The notes under the pieces: generated by a model
What the model saw: only the letters and a program-made list of their open reading frames with translations
Databases searched by the model: none
Told to the model about the DNA's origin: nothing
Translations under genes and position numbers: made by a program
In this document: piece by piece, positions 58,621 to 64,000 of the stretch
Layout of the letters: each line of letters starts with the position of its first letter
Numbering within the stretch: position 1 is the first letter of the stretch
DNA from: Cephalotus follicularis
Lineage: Eukaryota > Streptophyta > Magnoliopsida > Oxalidales > Cephalotaceae
Length of the DNA: 64,000 bases
Reading direction: 5' to 3'
Assembly (NCBI GenBank): GCA_001972305.1
Contig: BDDD01001664.1
Coordinates: 36,998-100,997 of the forward strand

Positions 58621-60744
58621 TGTAAAACACCGCGCCCAAAGGGCGGACACGTGGCATTACTCTCAATCAAATACACAATACAATGGTTGGGACTAGCAAT
58701 ATAAAAATGCGAAAAAACTTAAAACTTTGCAATACATATCATTGTGCGGAAGATACAATAGAATAAACCATCCATACAGTATAAATTCTTTACAATAACA
58801 ATCTTTTACAATACATTACATTTCAATCCTTTCACTACAAGATCTCACAACCAGCTCCGCGATACCCAAGCAGTTGTGCGATCAAATCGAGTCTTCAATC
58901 CTTCTGTCCGCTGCTACCTGCTGCCCTACCTATACCGCACACAAAATGTACAACACAGCCCTACCCCGAAGGATGGGTTTCACCACAAAGCTAAGCAGAA
59001 ACCCCATGTAGCATGTATACATGTACAATGTGTAGTATCGGTGACAATTTATGCAATATAAATGTGCAGTGTACAATATCAATGCATGATATGGAAAATG
59101 CATGAATACAATTGGCGATCTACTATCCATATGTCACTTGCCCATAACAGAGCATATGGATAGGATCTATAACAATCAATCAATGGCAGACACTCAGTGG
59201 TGGTGTGTCAAACACCCAATCAATCAATCATATCCTATAGAGCATGCGACCTCAGTCAGTACAGTGTCAAACAGTAGCAATGATCAATCCCACGGAAGGT
59301 AGTCCTTCGAAAAGGGTGGGAGATCTACCCATTTGTCTCAAACTGATCAGGTTTGAGACTCATAGGTCTTCCAGCCTACGGCTGGGTCAATACAGTATCG
59401 ATGAGCTACAACCATGGGGGAGCTAGTATACCGTTAGGGAGCTACGACCCTCCGGGAACATCAATCGTCAATCAGTAACAGTACTGCTCGTAAGCAGATC
59501 AATACAATAAATGACGCGATCGACAAAATAGGTGTCAAAGTCGACAACCTAACATGCCGACGCGGGTCATAAGGTCACTCTATAAGATCCATACAATTCA
59601 ATCAATCTATCTGTCAGTACAATACCGATAAGTGGTGATGTCTAATGGAGAAATGGGAATGAGCGTCCAACGTTTCGAACTTAGACTCACAACACTTATG
59701 GCTCAATCAATCAATCAGTAGCCAATAGACGGTGACAATCGAATCAACGAGATAGAAAGGAATGTCTATCCGGTAGAAGGACATCGACGTCTTTGAAAGA
59801 CATCGATGTCTTTCTCTATTTGTATAGAGATCTGGCCGAAGGACGTCGATGTCTTTGAACAAAGACATCGACGCCATTCAATAAAAGTAGCTTGGGAATG
59901 CGCATCGATGTCTTTCCTGGGGAGAAAACATCTCAAGGCAAAGGCGTCGATGTATTTGAAAGACGTCGATGTGTTTGCTGCGGAATCAATGATACAACAT
60001 TCTAAAGTGAAAGACATAGACGTCCATGGGCTGGGGTCGATGTCTTTGCTGGGCAGGGTCGATTTTTGTGCAGAAAAAGTGGCAAATCTCAAGTCAAAAT
60101 CCAATTTAAAGCCTTCTTTGAAAACTAAGGGTTAAAATCAATCATTTAAGGTTAGTAAAACTTGTTACAACCTTCAAACTCAGTTTCAATCCTCCTAGAC
60201 CAGTTAGATCAAGGAAATCAATAAAAACTCTAGTTTTTCAATTCAATGCAATACAATCACTCAATTCAGTCAATCATTCAATCAATTATGCAATTAAGCA
60301 ATAGGCAATCAAGTAGGGAAGTCCTACCTTTAACGAAGATTCAAAGTTGAGCTAACGATCGGTCAATCGGCTGAAATCACCCAAGAATCAGCTACTTTCT
60401 TGTTCAATCGGCACCCACAACTTTCAAGTGCTATCCTTGTTGATGGAGATGCAAATCCGGCTGCTAGGGAGATGGAGGGAGGCTGCCAGCAAGAGAGAGA
60501 GAGTGAGGGAGAAGGATAGAGAGAGGGAGAAGAATGAAAGAATAAGAGAATGAGAGTGAGAAATTGACTTATATTGTCAATTCGACCAACTCTCCGAAAC
60601 TCAGCCCAAAATCTTGGCTATACATGCATATAATCAATACAATAACAATAGGTATAGGAATACCTCAATTCAATACAATTCGATACAGTCCAATACGGTA
60701 CAAGGTATGCATGAACAGTACAAAAGGGAATTCGGGTCATCACA
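58621..60744 (-). repeat. 5' LTR of element F (2124 bp)
   Basis: Plus-strand ends are TGTAAAACACCGCG and GGGTCATCACA. Nearly identical to 51868-54017. Ends within the right LTR of element E at the duplicated AACCC. Confidence 0.92.
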
Positions 60745-61471
60745 AACCCATCATAGACAATAGGTACGCTGAGGAGGGGGGGTGAACACGTACACGTTAT
60801 CTCATCCGAAGATGAAACGATATAAGGATGCTTAACATCTTTCTTTGCTCTGGGAAAAACACCACTCTGAAGGAATGGCTAACATAAGACGTTAGGGAAA
60901 ACAACTTCCCATCTAAACTCACTTACTTACAACTGAAGCTGAGGAGAAGGAATCTCAAGAAAATAAGATGAACAATAAAATGCTTTAAAAGAAAGGATGT
61001 CCCACTCACAGTTCTTGCTACTTCCTTGGACGTTAACGTCCCTTCTTCTCTGCTACTCTCTTCCTCTGGCTTGTCTGCTTCTTTCCTTTACCTTGTCTGC
61101 TTCTTCCACTGCTGCGCTCGGAAAACTTCAACTACTACTGGTCCAGGCGCAAGAACGAGAAGAAGAAGAAAACTAGAACTCTCTCTCTCTAAAACTCTCT
61201 AATCTGCAGAAGCTAGAAGAAAGGATAGCCAAATCTCAATATATCTCCACACTAATCCCAACTTAAGCCGTTATACGTCTTGGAAGTTGTAATCTTCCTC
61301 AAGAAGCTTTGCACTTATATCCTCCAACTTCCACAAATCTCACTTAAACCTTGGCTTAACATATCATTCTCATATCCATTATTACACATAAGCCCAAAAA
61401 GACAAAATCATCATATCATATTACTTAAAAAAAAGAACTCTTAAATCTCCAAAAAGATACGGGGTATTACA
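60745..61471 (-). repeat. 5' LTR of element E, inner part after the element F insertion
   Basis: Matches 47584-48309 of the other LTR and ends GGGGTATTACA, followed by the duplicated target TCAAC. Confidence 0.93.
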
Positions 61472-62424
61472 TCAACGCTTAAAGAGCTTGTATCAGTGGA
61501 TAAAACCAGTGACTTGAAAAATCAATTAAGGAACTCAAAGCGGCGACGCTCAAGGGAAAGCGTCAGCGCTTTATGCCAAATAGTCGATACCCAGATCAAA
61601 GCGCCAGCGAACTGAGCGAGAAAATTCAAATTCAGACGCATAACAGTAACATAAGCTTCGACGCTTTATGCGACACCGTCGACGCTTTGTGCAGCTGGAA
61701 AATTACTTATCGCGTTTTAAAGAGCCGACTTTGAAGCAACAAGTTCCAATGCAACTCCAACAGCCAAATAACTTCACCAACGGCTAGAATCAAAAGAAAG
61801 CTATATATTCAAGCCAAGAAACAAGATTAATAGGACTTTTTGAACATCTAATCCCAAGAGCTCAACTTGCACATCCACAAAAGAAAAGAACTTAGCAAGA
61901 GAAAAGCTTTCACTTTCAAATCCTTCAAAGCTTTCACTGTCAAATCCTTCAAAGCTTGTGTATCAAACATTCTTACACTTTCATATTAAACCTTTGAGAG
62001 GTTACCTTGTAAACACAAAACCTTTACTACAAATCTTTCTTTGTAAAAAGGGTGTTAAAACCCTTAGTGAGATTGTTGAGGGGAGTGAACCCTTGTAAGG
62101 TCTTTAGTTGATTTGCACCCGCAACCCAAAATCAAGTGTAAGGTGATTTTCTTTGATTTGCACCCGTAAGCCAAAATCAAAGGGTGCTAGTGGTTTCTAA
62201 GGGAATCTCAGGGGGTCTTGAGAAAGTGGACGTGGGCACGGAATTTGCCGAACCACTATAAACTTGCTTGCACTCTCTCTATCCCTTATCTCTTTACTTT
62301 CTATTGTTTGCATCTCAATTGCTTTAAGTTGTTCTTGTATGCTTGTTTAATGTCATAGTTCAAAATTTTGTTAATTCCGCAAATATTTATTTCTTTAGTT
62401 TAAGGTTGCCATATAGGTTTTTAA
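61472..62424 (+). repeat. 3' LTR of Copia C, second part
   Basis: Resumes at TCAACGCTTAAAGAGC and matches the 5' LTR (42230-43162) to the end TAGGTTTTTAA (the final CA changed to AA). It has a 22-bp duplication (TTTCACT-TCAAATCCTTC) near 61910-61950 that the 5' LTR lacks. Confidence 0.92.
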
Positions 62425-62429
62425 AAAAT

Positions 62430-63686
62430 AATCAAATTCAAGCTGCACCTTTCAAATTACAAACCGAAACAAATAATACACAAGTAACAACAAATGAAAC
62501 CAATAAAATTATTGAGCAAAACAATTATACAAACAAATATCTTCAAACATTAGGATCACAATTATCTAGAATAGAAAATACTATTCAAAAGATTAACCAA
62601 AACGAAGCAAAAGCTCTAAAAATTAAACCATTATTTACGCCTTATAAAATTCCTTCTTCTTAAATAAAACAACTAACACTGAATGAAATTAGTCAAAAAT
62701 TAAAAGAATTAATTGCCTCCGATACACCCGATACACCTACAACAATAGTACCAACAACATCCATTCCACGTACTCCTTAAAAAGATAAAAATAAAATAAT
62801 AAATATTATTCAAGAAATTGAAACATCCTCTGATGATTCTGTTCAAAAAATTAACGATCAATTATCTATTCAAAAATTGATCCATTAAAAATCGAGTCGT
62901 TAACTTCATATTATTAGAGACCAACTTATCCAGATTTACAGATTGAAGAAAGAGGCAAATTTACTCAAGTTTCATATCAAGGTGGAACCATTCTTGAGTG
63001 GAACATTGATGGCATGAATGAGTATCACATTATTAACAAATTATAAGAAATGACCATGGTAAGTAATGCTCATAAAATTAAAAACAATTCAGATAAAACT
63101 GTTACAAATCTTTTAATTGCTGGATTTACTGGACAATTAAAAGGATGGTGGGATAATGTTCTTACTACGCAACAACAAACAGAAATTTTAGAAACAATCC
63201 AAGTCAATGAATTAAAAGAACCAATTCCTTATAGCAATAATGAAACAATTGAAGATGCAGTATCAACATTAATTTACAATATTGCCAAATATTTCGTAAG
63301 AGATCCTACTTATTTAAAAGATGGAACATCAGACCAATTATCAAATTTAAGATACAGAAAATTACAAGTTTTAGATGGTATAAAGACACTTTCATGACCA
63401 AAGTATTAACCAGGGAAGATGCAAATCAACCTTATTGAAAAGAAAAATTTATAACAGGATTGCCAACTTTATTTGTTGAGAAAATCAAAAGTAAATATCG
63501 AGAAACAAATAAAGGAATAGTACCATACGAGACACTAACTTATGGAGACATTATTAGTACAATTACAAAAATTGGATTAGAAATTTGTAATGATATTAAA
63601 ATGAGTAAACAAATTAAAAGAGATTAAAAAAAATCTATAAAAAGGAATTAGGAGATTTTTGTACACAATTTGGTTACGAACCATTT
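62430..63686 (+). pseudogene. Endogenous caulimovirid, right part (coat-protein/gag-like region)
   Basis: Continues the viral copy after Copia C. A Gln/Asn-rich piece (to 62663) is followed by decayed sequence and a coat-protein-like region: GFTGQLKGWWDN (about 63120), EDAVSTLIYNIAK and, in another frame, FITGLPTLFVEK-type sequence near 63450. Stops lie at 62662, 62780, 62890, 63045, 63397 and 63440. The copy is cut at 63686 by another LTR before any zinc knuckle, protease or reverse transcriptase is reached. The order movement protein, coiled coil, coat region fits a florendovirus/petuvirus-like polyprotein. Confidence 0.75.
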
Positions 63687-64000
63687 TGTTGACGTTTTAA
63701 GTCTCAATCCTTGTTTTGATGATAACATATTTGCATCTAACTAAGTTGATTTATGTGCAAGGAATTACAAGTCGAATATCAAAGTCTAAATGCCATCTGC
63801 AGAAAAAGAAGTCGACTCCTTTCCTAAAGCATCGACTCCTTTCATAACAGAATTAACTGCAAGGAAAGCATCTACCTCCCAGTATAGAGATCGACGTCCG
63901 TACCAAAAGAAGTCGACTACTTCAAGAAGACGTCGACTACATTCAAGAAGACATCGACTACTTCCAGGAAAACATCGACGCATTCAGTCATTTTTGGAAC
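63687..64000 (+). mobile_element. LTR D: start of a further copia-type LTR, cut by the window's right edge
   Basis: Starts TGTTGACGTTTTAAGTCTC and resembles the start of the Copia C LTR (shared ATTTGCATCTAACT-type block and TGTGCAAG). It carries its own motif array: GTCGAC/ATCGAC at 63811, 63831, 63890, 63912, 63932, 63953 and 63974, with steps of 20-21 bp. Confidence 0.8.

Larger units (their letters stand above)
51868..60744 (-). mobile_element. Element F: Ty3/gypsy chromovirus-type retrotransposon (Tekay/Del-like), full length but defective
   Basis: Flanked by AACCC (51863-51867 and 60745-60749). Minus-strand order: 5' LTR 60744-58621, primer site, gag with two zinc knuckles, protease, reverse transcriptase, RNase H, integrase, a chromodomain-like C-terminus, polypurine tract and 3' LTR 54017-51868. 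Long LTRs of 2.1 kb and the conserved end (QIVDRQIRVLRN, then VLWQYHG) point to a Tekay/Del-type chromovirus. All domains are recognisable but stops and replaced catalytic residues leave it defective. Confidence 0.92.
45671..61471 (-). mobile_element. Element E: gag-only gypsy-type retrotransposon (TR-GAG-like) with a nested chromovirus
   Basis: TGTCAGGACC...GGTATTACA ends and the target duplication TCAAC. Two LTRs of 2639 bp (45671-48309) and 2634 bp (49956-51867 plus 60750-61471) enclose only 1.6 kb. On the minus strand this holds the primer site TGGTATCAGAGC (49941-49952), gag, and a polypurine tract AAGGTGGTGAGGA next to the left LTR. No pol is present. Elements with LTRs and gag alone are known in plants as TR-GAG. 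Element F splits its 5' (right) LTR. Confidence 0.92.
41974..62424 (+). mobile_element. Copia C: gag-only copia retrotransposon with nested insertion (about 4.6 kb without the insert)
   Basis: Flanked by AAAAT (41969-41973 and 62425-62429), inside the endogenous caulimovirid. Order: 5' LTR 41974-43162; primer site TGGTATTAGAGC at 43165-43176; gag 43217-44889; a non-coding stretch with several AAGGGGGAG words; polypurine tract AAAAGGGGGGAGAT at 45393-45406; 3' LTR 45407-45670 and 61477-62424. No protease, integrase or reverse transcriptase is present. Gag ends with the K-W-V-P-K-A segment that normally leads into protease, so pol was lost cleanly. It is a non-autonomous element with the signals needed for help in trans. 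Confidence 0.9.

Noticed and set aside
42085-63980. Reading the TCGA arrays as simple restriction-site or cloning artefacts
   Set aside because: They occur inside well-bounded LTRs, in both LTRs of the same elements, with element-specific flanks, so they are native sequence.

Overview
This window is eukaryotic, from an angiosperm and most likely a eudicot. The evidence is two spliced genes with GT-AG introns and plant-only families (a 14-exon nucleobase-ascorbate transporter and a 5-exon ADR1-type helper NLR), plus Ty1/copia, Ty3/gypsy and CACTA elements typical of plants, and an endogenous caulimovirid. There is no sign of bacterial organisation, and no rRNA, tRNA or CRISPR was found. An 894-base assembly gap lies at 24056-24949. 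The species cannot be named from the sequence alone.

Layout. 1-690: an LTR fragment on the minus strand, cut by the window edge. 1341-5916: an intact NAT transporter gene. 6349-10177: a deleted minus-strand copia element (Copia B). 10178-31545: a first nest. A degenerate copia (Copia A) is split in its RNase H domain by a 17.0-kb CACTA transposon (13454-30466, 3-bp target duplication AAC). The CACTA itself carries a 1.8-kb solo LTR (13916-15693, TSD CTCAA), a 2.6-kb unclassified insert in its TNP2 transposase gene (18993-21634, direct repeat AATAT) and a 6.2-kb gypsy element in the same gene (21788-27976, TSD ATAAG). 31581-31895: a MITE-like inverted-repeat element. 33263-34199: a second LTR of the family seen at 1-690, in opposite orientation. 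35742-38741: an ADR1-like NLR with one nonsense codon.

39998-63686: a second nest four levels deep. An endogenous caulimovirid copy is split by a gag-only copia (Copia C, 41974-62424, TSD AAAAT). Its 3' LTR is split by a gag-only gypsy element (element E, 45671-61471, TSD TCAAC). Its 5' LTR is in turn split by a chromovirus-type gypsy element (element F, 51868-60744, TSD AACCC). A further LTR (D) starts at 63687 and leaves the window.

How it fits together. The two host genes are a membrane purine/ascorbate-family transporter and a helper immune receptor; nothing suggests they work together. Everything else is mobile DNA, and the nesting gives a relative order of events: caulimovirid, then Copia C, then E, then F; and Copia A, then CACTA, then its three inserts. 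All coding parts of the mobile elements show stops, frameshifts or deletions. The most unusual signal is that four LTR families (B, C, D and F), from both copia and gypsy, carry arrays of short near-palindromic motifs, mostly with a TCGA core, spaced about 21 bp apart. In Copia B they form four groups of four at a nearly exact 21-bp period.
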